Positions 1 through 7,748 of a DNA stretch of 64,000 nt are shown here, in pieces (the first letter of the stretch is position 1; each line of letters begins with the position of its first letter). The DNA is taken from assembly GCA_016791475.1 (NCBI GenBank), contig JAEUWI010000028.1, positions 1 through 64,000 on the forward strand, written 5' to 3'. Below the pieces are notes generated by a model. That model was not told where the DNA came from, did not search any database, and saw only the letters and a program-made list of their open reading frames with translations. A program made the translations under genes and the position numbers. This stretch comes from Candidatus Hydrogenedentota bacterium (GTDB taxonomy: Bacteria; Hydrogenedentota; Hydrogenedentia; Hydrogenedentales; JAEUWI01).

Positions 1-42
1 ACCGCCGTGGTACCGCGCAGGTATGCCCGGTGGTGTGAGAGG

Positions 43-65
43 GGGAGAGGGGTAACCCCTCCCCC
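43..65. terminator. GC-rich hairpin, possible terminator of an upstream gene
   Basis: A GAGGGG / CCCCTC stem with a three-base loop (TAA) lies at 47-61, extended outward by three more G:C pairs after one mismatch. No T-tract follows on either strand, so a terminator role for a gene left of the window is only a guess. Confidence 0.3.
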
Positions 66-86
66 TACTCGATTGGGGGGCTTCGA

Positions 87-310
87 GGGGACTGTCCTGC
101 ACGTTCGACGACCTGGCAGGGTGTGTCGAACTGCAATGCCCCAAGAGATTAGATGGGGGTGGTGTGTTTACGCGTGCGGGACTGTCCTCCCGCTTTAAAA
201 GCGCGGGACGGTCCCGAACGCCGGGCGGGCGTTGGCGGGCTGGGGCTGCGAGGTTGACCCGCAGTCGTGTGGCGTAGTCGGGAGACCCTTGCGTTCAGGA
301 CGGTCCCGTC
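87..310. repeat. REPIN-like interspersed repeat, copy 1 (two inverted-pair modules)
   Basis: Four boxes built on the palindrome GGACNGTCC occur in order. Box 1 (87-103) and box 2 (172-189) are an inverted pair about 70 bases apart. Box 3 (201-221) and box 4 (291-308) are a second inverted pair ending GAACGC / GCGTTC. Boxes 2 and 3 also form a hairpin around a TTTAAAA centre. Related copies lie at 3195-3340, 12088-12328 and, shortened, 36538-36576. Paired short palindromes with about 70 bases between them are the layout of REPINs, which RAYT (Y1-type) transposases mobilise in other bacteria; no such transposase is in the window. Nothing else is evident in bases 1-381. Confidence 0.75.
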
Positions 311-381
311 GAGGGCGGCCATGCCGACCAAACTTCCATTGACTCCGTTAGATGGGTATGGTTTAACCCAGGAGACGGACA

Positions 382-3102
382 ATGCAGAAATCGGATACGG
401 CGTTAATGGAGCGGTGGATCGCCGCGAGGGACCCGGAGGCCTTCGCCCAACTGGTGGATCGCCACGCGGGCATGGTGCTGGCCGTGTGCCGCCGGGTGTT
501 GGGCAATCATGCGGACGCGGAAGAAACGGCGCAGGAGTGCTTCCTGCAGGTGAGCCAGGCGCAACGGGCCGTCGCGCCATCCATGGGCGGCTGGCTCCAT
601 CGGCTCGCGACGAATCGCGCGCTGGATCGCCTGCGAAGTGACACGGCGCGCGCGGCGCGTGAACGAAACTATGCAGCGGAGCAATCCGGATCGACCGAAC
701 CCACCTGGAACGATATCCAACCCCATGTGGACGCCATCATCGCGCAATTGGCGGACGAACTTCAGGCGCCGCTGGTGCTCCACTTTTTCGAAGGGCACAC
801 CCACCGGGAGGTGGCGCGGGCGCTGGGCATCGGGCGCTCCACCGTGACGGAGCGGATACAGCGGGCCATTGTTGAAATCCGGGAGCAACTCGCGGCAAAG
901 CACATCACCCTGGGCCTCGCCGCGCTGTCCGCGCTGTTCGGGACCCTCGAAGTATCGGCAGCTCCGCCCGCGTTCGTCGCTTCGCTCAAGAAAATTGGTA
1001 TCGCGACGGGGCGGTCGGCACCTCCCACGGGTTTGCCCCTTAAATGGCGGGCAGTGGCGGTTGCCGGGGCGATTGCGGTGCTGGTAGCTGCGTTGTGGGT
1101 ATCCAATACGAGGGCCAACGCGCGAAGTGGAAGAGACGCGAGCACGGTCATCGAGACGGATGTGGAGGCGGGTGGCGAAGGGCCGACCGGCGCGTATGAG
1201 GAAGTGGCGGAGGTGATAACGCCGGTCGCGGAAGCGGCGGATATAAGCCTCGCGCGTGGCGACGTAGTAGAGGCGGCGACACCCGAGGCGGAGAAGCCGG
1301 AAATGCTCCGTCTGCGCTGCGTGGACGAGGAGGGTAAGCCCGTGGCGGGGGCGGAGGTGTATTACGTTAAGTGTGCCTACGCCGACACGCCCACGCCAGG
1401 AAAGAGCGATCCGAAAATACTGATACGGGAACCCTTTGGGCCGACGAATTCGGACACCGATGGATTCGTGAAAGTGCCCGCGGTTGAGGATTCAGCGGAA
1501 TTCTATCAGGCGTACGCCCGTGTTCCAAACGCGCTGGTAGGAACGTGGGGCTATCGACCAACCTCCCAAGTGCTGGACTGGAGCAAGACGATTACGATGG
1601 TCAAGTCCACACGCATTGCGGGAACGGTGAGGGTTCCGAATGGAATGGATCCGTCACAGGTGGATATAAACGTGCTCACGGTGCGCATTGGATTGGGCGT
1701 AGGCCGTGGTGGGCCCTTTGAAGCCTCCTCCAAATATCGCCCGTCGTTCTGGCCCGAGGTGTTTTCCACAAGGCCCGCTCGAGATGGGGCATTCAGTATT
1801 GGCGACCTCCCCACGGGACATTCCTATTACCTCGCATTCACGGGTGCCGGTCTGGGAGAAGCACAGCGTTTTGACTTCAACGCCAATGGCGAAACACCTC
1901 TTGATGTGGAGATGTTCCCGGAGGCGACTATCTCGGGTACCGTCCGTTACGCCGCGGGTGGACCTGCGGCGGATGTGCCCGTATTCGCACATCCATTTTC
2001 AGGGCAAGATATGAAACTTGGCTTCATCACGGCGTTTGAGACGCGCACCGACGCACTGGGGCGATACACATTCAAGGGCCTACCGGATGTCTCGTATTCA
2101 GTGCTGGCGCGGCACGATGGAAATCCTCCTTCAGGGATCTCTCCCGTCGTCCCGATACTGGAACTACTGCCGGGGTCGACGCAGAAAGATATCGACATCA
2201 CCATTGAGCAGGGCGCACTCCAGGAAGGCACGGTGACAGACAAGCTGAGTGGCGACCCCATCGTGGGTGCCCGGCTGGTTGCACTGAATCCGGCGGATGA
2301 GGAGTACGGCCCTTTTGCGCAGGCAATCGGCAATGCCACCACCGATGCCGAGGGCAAATTCGCGTTTCGTCTTCCTGTTGGTGTGTCTCAGATATACATC
2401 TCGGAGGTACCCGAAGAATTCCTCAGTCCGGACCAACAAAACAAAACGCTGATCACGGTCGCCTCGGGCGACACAAGGCTTCAGCCGGTGACCTTTCAAC
2501 TGGCAAAGAAGAGCGAAGCGGAACTGGCTCCCGCAGGAACGGCGACGCTGGAATGCCGGGTGATAGACGCGGAAGGCCGACCACTGGCTGGGGTTCCCAT
2601 GGCCATCGAACGCAAGTACAAGCACGGCGAGAGCAATCATCAGACGCAGACCCCGTCACGCCCGACGGGTGAAGACGGGCGATTCTCCATTGCGAACATC
2701 GCGACTGGCGAGTACCAACTCGTCGTGGGCGGTGGTACCTACAGCCGCATTTCTTCGGAGTGGTTTGCCGTTGAAGCGGACGAAACGAAGTCCCTTGGCG
2801 ACATTGCCGTGGAACGATACGATCAAAAAATCGTGGTGAATATCGAGGGCTTCAATGAGGCCACGACCGTGTCCCGACCCGACGTGATCGTGAAGGTACG
2901 AGATACCGATGAATATATCGCGGACGCCCAGGTGGATGCCTCGGGGCGTGTGGAATTCCATGTTCCCAATCTTCCCCTTGTCGTCTCCGGCGGCCAGGAG
3001 GGCTATAAGTACTTCGAGGTTGATGCCGAGCCAGACACAGAGATGGAGATCGCGCTGGAGCCGGAGGAGGGTGAACCCGACGGTAGCGGTTCGGAAGAGT
3101 AA
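382..3102 (+). CDS. ECF-type sigma factor fused to a membrane anchor and extracytoplasmic carboxypeptidase-regulatory-like repeats
   Basis: Residues 1-175 are an ECF sigma-70 factor: region 2 at about 10-95 (ADAEETAQECFLQV, then WLHRLATNRALDRLR) and a region 4 helix-turn-helix at about 125-172 (REVARALGIGRSTVTERI). A hydrophobic segment at about 222-241 would span the membrane, and the remaining 660 residues would lie outside the cytoplasm. That part repeats a beta-sandwich pattern (VTDKLSGDPIVGARLVAL, then TDAEGKFAF) typical of CarboxypepD_reg/Cna-B-like modules and ends in an acidic tail. The start has a good ribosome site (AGGAGA at 370-375). No separate anti-sigma gene adjoins it. Inference: the membrane-tethered factor senses an envelope signal itself. 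Sigma part secure; role of the tail unknown. Confidence 0.9.
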   Translation: MQKSDTALMERWIAARDPEAFAQLVDRHAGMVLAVCRRVLGNHADAEETAQECFLQVSQAQRAVAPSMGGWLHRLATNRALDRLRSDTARAARERNYAAEQSGSTEPTWNDIQPHVDAIIAQLADELQAPLVLHFFEGHTHREVARALGIGRSTVTERIQRAIVEIREQLAAKHITLGLAALSALFGTLEVSAAPPAFVASLKKIGIATGRSAPPTGLPLKWRAVAVAGAIAVLVAALWVSNTRANARSGRDASTVIETDVEAGGEGPTGAYEEVAEVITPVAEAADISLARGDVVEAATPEAEKPEMLRLRCVDEEGKPVAGAEVYYVKCAYADTPTPGKSDPKILIREPFGPTNSDTDGFVKVPAVEDSAEFYQAYARVPNALVGTWGYRPTSQVLDWSKTITMVKSTRIAGTVRVPNGMDPSQVDINVLTVRIGLGVGRGGPFEASSKYRPSFWPEVFSTRPARDGAFSIGDLPTGHSYYLAFTGAGLGEAQRFDFNANGETPLDVEMFPEATISGTVRYAAGGPAADVPVFAHPFSGQDMKLGFITAFETRTDALGRYTFKGLPDVSYSVLARHDGNPPSGISPVVPILELLPGSTQKDIDITIEQGALQEGTVTDKLSGDPIVGARLVALNPADEEYGPFAQAIGNATTDAEGKFAFRLPVGVSQIYISEVPEEFLSPDQQNKTLITVASGDTRLQPVTFQLAKKSEAELAPAGTATLECRVIDAEGRPLAGVPMAIERKYKHGESNHQTQTPSRPTGEDGRFSIANIATGEYQLVVGGGTYSRISSEWFAVEADETKSLGDIAVERYDQKIVVNIEGFNEATTVSRPDVIVKVRDTDEYIADAQVDASGRVEFHVPNLPLVVSGGQEGYKYFEVDAEPDTEMEIALEPEEGEPDGSGSEE

Positions 3103-3111
3103 CTGATTCAT

Positions 3112-3173
3112 GACGACGGCGGGTGCCACTCGGTCCAAATAATCCGGACAGGGTGGCACCCGTCGTGTTTTTT
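3112..3173 (+). terminator. Rho-independent terminator of the sigma-fusion gene
   Basis: GGGTGCCAC (3121-3129) pairs with GTGGCACCC (3153-3161), and flanking ACGAC/GTCGT arms extend the stem past a three-base bulge. A run of six T residues follows at 3168-3173. It starts ten bases after the stop codon. Confidence 0.85.
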
Positions 3174-3194
3174 GGTTTTCTACCGTAAATGCCT

Positions 3195-3340
3195 TTCGGG
3201 ACAGTCCCCGCCACAAGTGCGGGACGGTCTCGAACGCGTGGCGGGCTTTGGCCGGTTGGGGTTGTTTGATTGATCCGGTGTCGTGATGCTTTGGCGGCGG
3301 GCCCTGGCGTTCAGGACGGTCCCGTTGATGCGGTCCCGTA
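3195..3340. repeat. REPIN-like interspersed repeat, copy 2
   Basis: It contains GGGACAGTCCCC (near 3199-3209), GCGGGACGGTCTCGAACGC (3219-3237) and the inverted partner GCGTTCAGGACGGTCCCG (3307-3324). The roughly 70 bases between the last two closely resemble the same interval of copy 1. It fills the gap between two convergent genes and ends about six bases from the stop codon of the minus-strand gene. Confidence 0.75.
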
Positions 3341-3346
3341 GTGGCG

Positions 3347-4093
3347 CTATTCCATCTTCTCCAGGGGCTGGGCGTTGCCGCGTTTGATGCCGCCGGCGAC
3401 GCGGGTGGGGGCGGCCCATTGGATGCCGTTGGCGATGACTTTGAGGACGGTCTCGTTGTGGTAGATGGGGAGGGTCTCGTGGCCGGGGCGGAAGTAGAAG
3501 ACCTTGCCGAGGCCGCGGTGCCAGCAGCAGCCGCTGCGGAAGACTTCGCCGCCCTGGAACCAACTGATTAGGACGAGCTGGTCGGGCTGAGGGATGTCGA
3601 AGTGTTCGCCGTACATCTCGGCTTTTTCGAGTTCGAACATCTCGGGAAGGCCGTGGGCGATGGGGTGGGCGGGGTCAACCACCCAGAGGCGTTCTTTCTC
3701 GCCTTCGTTGTTGTATTCGCGCCACTTGAGGTCGCAGGAGGTGCCCATGAGGCGCTTGAAGATCTTGGAGAAGTGGCCGCTGTGCAGGACGACGAGGCCC
3801 ATGCCGTGCTCCACGACGCGCAGGCGCACCTTCTCCACGATGGCGTCGTCCACGCGGTCGTGGGCGGTGTGGCCCCACCAGGTCATGACATCGGTATTTT
3901 CGAGGACTTCGTCGGTCAGGCCGTGTTCCGGATCATCCAGTTCGGCGACGCGGACGGAGGCGATGCCGGGGACCTGCTCGATGTAGCGGGCGATCTGGCG
4001 TCCCAGGCCGTCGGGGTAGAGGGCGGAGACTTTGGGATTGGTTTTTTCGTGAACGCCTTCGTTCCAGATGGTGACGCGCAGGCCTTGGCTCAT
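3347..4093 (-). CDS. ThuA-like domain protein (class I glutamine amidotransferase-like fold)
   Basis: This 248-residue protein matches the ThuA (trehalose utilisation) pattern: an N-terminal beta strand with [11 protein letters not shown], a Rossmann-like core containing TWWGHTAHD, a [10 protein letters not shown] segment where amidotransferases carry their nucleophile, and a C-terminal [16 protein letters not shown] stretch close to the end of the fold. No signal peptide is seen, so it should be cytoplasmic. Planctomycete-like genomes often carry ThuA proteins beside sugar-metabolism genes, but the neighbours here give no such hint. A ribosome site (AGGAG) precedes the ATG. Substrate and reaction are not known for most of the family. 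Confidence 0.85.
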   Translation of the reverse strand: MSQGLRVTIWNEGVHEKTNPKVSALYPDGLGRQIARYIEQVPGIASVRVAELDDPEHGLTDEVLENTDVMTWWGHTAHDRVDDAIVEKVRLRVVEHGMGLVVLHSGHFSKIFKRLMGTSCDLKWREYNNEGEKERLWVVDPAHPIAHGLPEMFELEKAEMYGEHFDIPQPDQLVLISWFQGGEVFRSGCCWHRGLGKVFYFRPGHETLPIYHNETVLKVIANGIQWAAPTRVAGGIKRGNAQPLEKME

Positions 4094-4130
4094 GGGGGAA
4101 CTCCTTCTACGGGCTGGTGGAACGGATTTG

Positions 4131-4526
4131 TTGAACCACGAATGGACACGAATTTACACGAATAAGAAAAAGAAATGAACCACGGAAATACACGGAAGTT
4201 CACGGAAAATGGGAAGCCCCGGGAGCTAAGGTGTGGCCGAGATGCAACGAGTAATTCGAAATATCAGTCCAGCCGTCCAGGTCTCCTATTCGTACTACTA
4301 CCTGCAATCTTGATGCATTTTTTCGTAGAAATTGAACGGCTTCAAAACCTCTACACATTGCCTAATGTCGGGCCCTTACAGGGCTTATATATTTTTTACG
4401 CGTTTAACCCTGGGCGCTGCCCAGGGCTAATATGTTGGTGGCCCTTCGGGCCGGAATACCATCTTCCTATCAAACGCCAATTTTGATGTTCTTATTCGTG
4501 AAAATTCGTGTCCATTCGTGGTTCAA
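4131..4526. repeat. 396-bp element with near-perfect 38-bp terminal inverted repeats (iterated ACACGAA units)
   Basis: The left arm (4131-4168) matches the reverse complement of the right arm (4489-4526) at 37 of 38 bases. Each arm is built of about 10-base iterations of the type ACCACGAAT-GGACACGAAT-TTACACGAATAAG. A second, related iteration with ACACGGAA units follows at 4179-4212. The core holds three small hairpins (listed separately) and no convincing gene. No clear target-site duplication is visible. It fills the gap between the ThuA-like gene and metG and resembles a small non-autonomous mobile element. Confidence 0.75.
4372..4452. repeat. Three tandem short hairpins inside the 396-bp element
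   Basis: Three perfect short palindromes follow one another: GCCCT-tac-AGGGC (4372-4384), CCCTGGGC-gct-GCCCAGGG (4408-4426) and GGCCC-ttc-GGGCC (4440-4452). They read as a REP-like cluster. An open frame of 103 codons crosses them, but its composition is that of translated repeat DNA. Confidence 0.6.
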
Positions 4527-4550
4527 TTTTTTGTTTAAACGGTTGAGTTC

Positions 4551-6293
4551 TTAGAACGCTTCCCCGTTCAAATGCAACTCGGCCAGGGCGGCGATGGCGT
4601 CTTTGTCGAGCTTGGGGAAGAGGACTTCGGGATTATTCAAGGGCAGTCCGGCGGCGATGGGGGCTTTGCCGAGGATCCACACGTCTTCGCCGCCGCTGGG
4701 GCCGCCTTCGGGTATCGTAATGTTCAGGATGCCGGCAAGTTTCTTCGCGCCGCCGGGCATGAAGGGGGCCATGGCGTGGCACAGGGCATGGACGATCTGA
4801 CAGCAGACGTAAAGCGTCGTGCCGGTGCGCTCCATGTCGGTCTTGCGGGTGGTCCAGGGAGCTTTGCCGTCGAAGTAGACGTTGGCCTTGCGGCCGAGAT
4901 CGATGAAGCGCTCCAGGGCCTGACGGAATCGGAAGCCTTCGAGGGATTCGGCGATGGCGTCGATCCCCTCGGGAATCGCGTCGAGCATGGCCTGATCGTC
5001 GGCATCCAGCGCGCCGGGATGGGGGATGTGTCCGTCGAAGTTTTTCACGGTCATGGTGAGGCAGCGGTGTACGAAGTTGCCGACCACGTCGCAGAGCTCG
5101 CCATTGTAGCGCGTCATGAAATCGTCCCAGTCGAAGTCGGCATCTTTCGATTCCGGGGCGTTGGCGCAGAGGTAATAGCGCAGGACGTCGGGATCGAATT
5201 GCTCCACGGCCCACTTCACGGAGATCATGTTGCCCCGCGACTTGGAGCCCTTTTCCGACTTGCCCGTCTGGCGGTTGAAGATGTTCAGGTATTCATTACC
5301 CACCACGTTGTCGGCCATGATGTAATCGCCCTGGCCAATGAGCATGGCGGGAAAGATCACGGCATGAAAGGGGATGTTGTCTTTGCCGATGAAGTGGAGC
5401 AGGCGCGTGTCGGGCTGTTTCCACCAGCCCTCCCAGGCATCCGGATCGCCGTAGGTGTCGATGCCCCATTGGCGCGTGTTGGAAACGTAGCCGATGGGGG
5501 CGTCAAACCAGACGTAGATTTTCTTGCCCTGGGCCTCGGGCACATCGAGGGGGATCGGCACGCCCCAATCCGTGTCGCGGGTAATGCAGCGTGAGCGGAG
5601 ATCGCCGACCCAGCCATTGGCGATGCCCTTTACATTGGCGCGCCATTCGGGGTGGGTGTCGAGCCAGTCCTTGAGCTGGCCCTGGAACTTGGGCAGGTCG
5701 AGAAACCAGTGGCGCGAATTCTTCAAAATGGGCGTGGAGTTGTCGCCCGGAATATTGGCCCGGGGCGCGACGAGATCCTGAGGAGGGTACTGGGCGCCAC
5801 AACTTTCACATTCGTCGCCGTTGGCGTCTTCATAGCCACACTTCGGGCAGGTGCCGCGCACGTAGCGGTCGGGCAGGAAGCGGTCGGACTGTTCGGAGTA
5901 CCACAGTTCGATGTCTTCCTGGTGGATATAGCCCTCTTCAAAGAGCTTGGTGAAGAAGCGCTGGGTGGTGTCGGCGTGGAGATCCCAGGAGGTGCGGCCA
6001 TAAATGTCGTAGGAGATGCCGAGGCGCTCGAAAGCGATTTTGTTGGCGTGGTGGTAGCGGTCGATGACTTCCTGGGAGGTGATGCCCTCCTTCAGGGCCG
6101 TGAGCGTGATCGGCACGCCATACTCGTCCGAACCGCCAACATAGAGGACAGCCTCGCCGCGCAGGCGAAGGTAGCGGACGTAGACATCGGCGGGGAGATA
6201 GGCGCCGGCGATGTGGCCCAGATGGATGTGGCCATTGGCATAGGGAAGCGCGCTGGTGACGAGGGTGCGCTGGAATTTCTTTTCGGAAGACAT
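4551..6293 (-). CDS. metG: Methionine--tRNA ligase
   Basis: This enzyme charges tRNA-Met with methionine using ATP, in the cytoplasm. Residues 15-27 carry ALPYANGHIHLGH, the class I HIGH signature. A zinc knuckle of two CxxC pairs (CPKCG and CESCG) lies near residues 144-160. The KMSKS-loop position reads KGSKS at 348-352, followed by RGN. The C-terminal half is the anticodon-binding helical bundle. At 580 residues it lacks the extra C-terminal tRNA-binding/dimer domain present in the roughly 680-residue forms. Start codon chosen as the first ATG before the conserved TLVTSALPYANG. The Gly in KGSKS is unusual. Confidence 0.97.
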   Translation of the reverse strand: MSSEKKFQRTLVTSALPYANGHIHLGHIAGAYLPADVYVRYLRLRGEAVLYVGGSDEYGVPITLTALKEGITSQEVIDRYHHANKIAFERLGISYDIYGRTSWDLHADTTQRFFTKLFEEGYIHQEDIELWYSEQSDRFLPDRYVRGTCPKCGYEDANGDECESCGAQYPPQDLVAPRANIPGDNSTPILKNSRHWFLDLPKFQGQLKDWLDTHPEWRANVKGIANGWVGDLRSRCITRDTDWGVPIPLDVPEAQGKKIYVWFDAPIGYVSNTRQWGIDTYGDPDAWEGWWKQPDTRLLHFIGKDNIPFHAVIFPAMLIGQGDYIMADNVVGNEYLNIFNRQTGKSEKGSKSRGNMISVKWAVEQFDPDVLRYYLCANAPESKDADFDWDDFMTRYNGELCDVVGNFVHRCLTMTVKNFDGHIPHPGALDADDQAMLDAIPEGIDAIAESLEGFRFRQALERFIDLGRKANVYFDGKAPWTTRKTDMERTGTTLYVCCQIVHALCHAMAPFMPGGAKKLAGILNITIPEGGPSGGEDVWILGKAPIAAGLPLNNPEVLFPKLDKDAIAALAELHLNGEAF

Positions 6294-6747
6294 GATGAAT
6301 GGACGCCTGTAGATTGCTGGGGCTGTTGGGTTGAATAAGGCCGTATTTTACCTGAAGTCGGGCGGGTGGATCACGGCGGTCTTCCCGAGTGCGACTGAGT
6401 CAGCGGAAGGCGGGGAAGAGGAGTATTCCCACAGATACACCGAGATTTTAACAGATAAGGAAATGAATGGGCGCTGGCGGGTATGAATGCTTCAACCACG
6501 AAGGCTCTGGAGCGGGCATCGGTCGCCATAGAAAGAAATTTGCGCAGATATCGCATGGGAATTCACGAAAGATCTTCCGGAGGAATATTTCTTCGTAAGT
6601 TGCCACCCATTCCATGGATATGGACTCATCAAGTAAATTAACTTGGATTCCTTTGCGTCTTAGCACCTTTGCGAGGCAATAGGTCAAAAAATTTCTCACG
6701 CAAAGGCGCGAAGGCGCAAAGAGAGGGAATAGGGCTGAGACCGGAGG
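6294..6747. other. Intergenic region upstream of metG; one iterated inverted repeat, otherwise nothing recognised
   Basis: The stretch should hold the metG promoter on the minus strand; a TAAAAT box near 6346-6351 is a possible -10 but has no good -35 partner. Its right end carries the CGCAAAGGCGC-type inverted repeat listed separately. Short open frames here lack codon bias and ribosome sites. Confidence 0.4.
6650..6727. repeat. Inverted pair of iterated CGCAAAG-type repeats
   Basis: The left arm (6650-6676, CCTTTGCGTC then TTAGCACCTTTGCGAGG) is roughly the reverse complement of the right arm (6695-6727, CTCACGCAAAGGCGCGAAGG then CGCAAAGAGAGG). About 18 bases separate them. Units are about 8-11 bases long. 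A second pair of the same kind lies at 7638-7719. Both sit immediately outside the flanks of the gene at 6748-7608. Confidence 0.7.
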
Positions 6748-7608
6748 CTACTCCGCGATCACGTCGAAGACCACGACGCCCAGCGGGCCGAAATCGGCTT
6801 CGTAGGTGCCCGGCTCGGCCTTGATGATCTTGCCGAGGGCGCCGTTGGAGATAAATTGATCGGGTTCAATGGTGTAGCCGAGGCCGACGAGGGTATTGAT
6901 GGTCTTGCGCAGGGTTTCCCACTGCCCACCGGCGGCGTCGGCGCCTTTTCCGGTGTTCACGGTCTGTCCGTCGCGCGTAAGGGTGACAGTGACGGCGTCT
7001 TCGTCGATTTTCTCGGGGGACTTGTAGTCACCGGCGATGAAGAGCTTGGCGTTGATATTCCAGGCGGCCAGATCGGCGGCTTTGGGCGGCTGGGTGGATT
7101 CCACGGGACCGCCGGGCACCTCGATCATGGCGAGAACGCTCTTGATATGTTTCTGGAGCGTGGTCACATCCGCGACGGGCTCCGTGATGGCGGCGCCGAT
7201 GATGTAGCCCACTTCCGTTTCGATGTGGCGCGCGGGGTCTTCGGCCAGATTGATCGTGACCGCTTCACACGCGCAAAGCACGCCACCTGCAGGAATAACG
7301 CCAGCGAGGGGGCCCTCGACGCCCATGGCTTTTTGGCCGGGTGCGGCCACGATGGCCGCCTTGAATCCCGCGGGCTTTGCGCCGTTCAGGAGTTGCTTCA
7401 CCACCAGGGTCTGGACCGCATAGCCATCGTCCAGGGCGGCGTCGGGATGGGCCACGCTGAGCAGCGGCATGGGCGTTACGGCGGTGCGGGCGTTCATGAT
7501 CTTGTTCGCTAATTCCGTGTGCCAGTCGTCGGCCCGTGCGGCGCTTGCGGTGGCAAAGGCAAGAATCGCGATTGCGAAGCGTAGTTTCGAAGCCCTTGTG
7601 AAAGACAT
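6748..7608 (-). CDS. Exported 2-keto-4-pentenoate hydratase / fumarylacetoacetase-fold protein
   Basis: The 286-residue product starts with a signal peptide ending near TASAARADD. The body resembles the hydratase branch of the FAH superfamily: DDGYAVQTLVVKQLL, GFKAAIVAAPGQKAMGV, the acidic HIETEVGYIIGAAI that normally supplies metal ligands, and the final FGPLGVVVFDV strand. Cytoplasmic relatives hydrate 2-hydroxypenta-2,4-dienoates in aromatic meta-cleavage. I chose the ATG at 7608 because TCTCCT on the plus strand (7613-7618) gives an AGGAGA ribosome site; an in-frame ATG 18 codons upstream has none. Export of this fold is unusual, so the substrate is uncertain. Confidence 0.8.
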   Translation of the reverse strand: MSFTRASKLRFAIAILAFATASAARADDWHTELANKIMNARTAVTPMPLLSVAHPDAALDDGYAVQTLVVKQLLNGAKPAGFKAAIVAAPGQKAMGVEGPLAGVIPAGGVLCACEAVTINLAEDPARHIETEVGYIIGAAITEPVADVTTLQKHIKSVLAMIEVPGGPVESTQPPKAADLAAWNINAKLFIAGDYKSPEKIDEDAVTVTLTRDGQTVNTGKGADAAGGQWETLRKTINTLVGLGYTIEPDQFISNGALGKIIKAEPGTYEADFGPLGVVVFDVIAE

Positions 7609-7637
7609 AAATTCTCCTGATGTTGATATATCGTACT

Positions 7638-7719
7638 TTTCTTTGCGTCTCTGCGTCATCACGTGCCATCACGCCTGGATATTTTTGCACGCAAAGGCGC
7701 TAAGCCGCAAAGCATAACG
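7638..7719. repeat. Second inverted pair of iterated CGCAAAG-type repeats
   Basis: Left arm 7638-7663 (CTTTGCGTCTCTGCGTCATC) and right arm 7687-7719 (GCACGCAAAGGCGCTAAGCC then GCAAAGC) face each other across about 23 bases. Same family as 6650-6727, on the other side of the exported hydratase-fold gene. Confidence 0.7.
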
Positions 7720-7748
7720 ACCTCGTGAACCGCTCAAGTCGCGGCTGA

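Noticed and set aside
4175-4486. A 103-codon plus-strand frame
   Set aside because: It crosses the three hairpins and repeat units, has no ribosome site, and its translation looks like repeat DNA.
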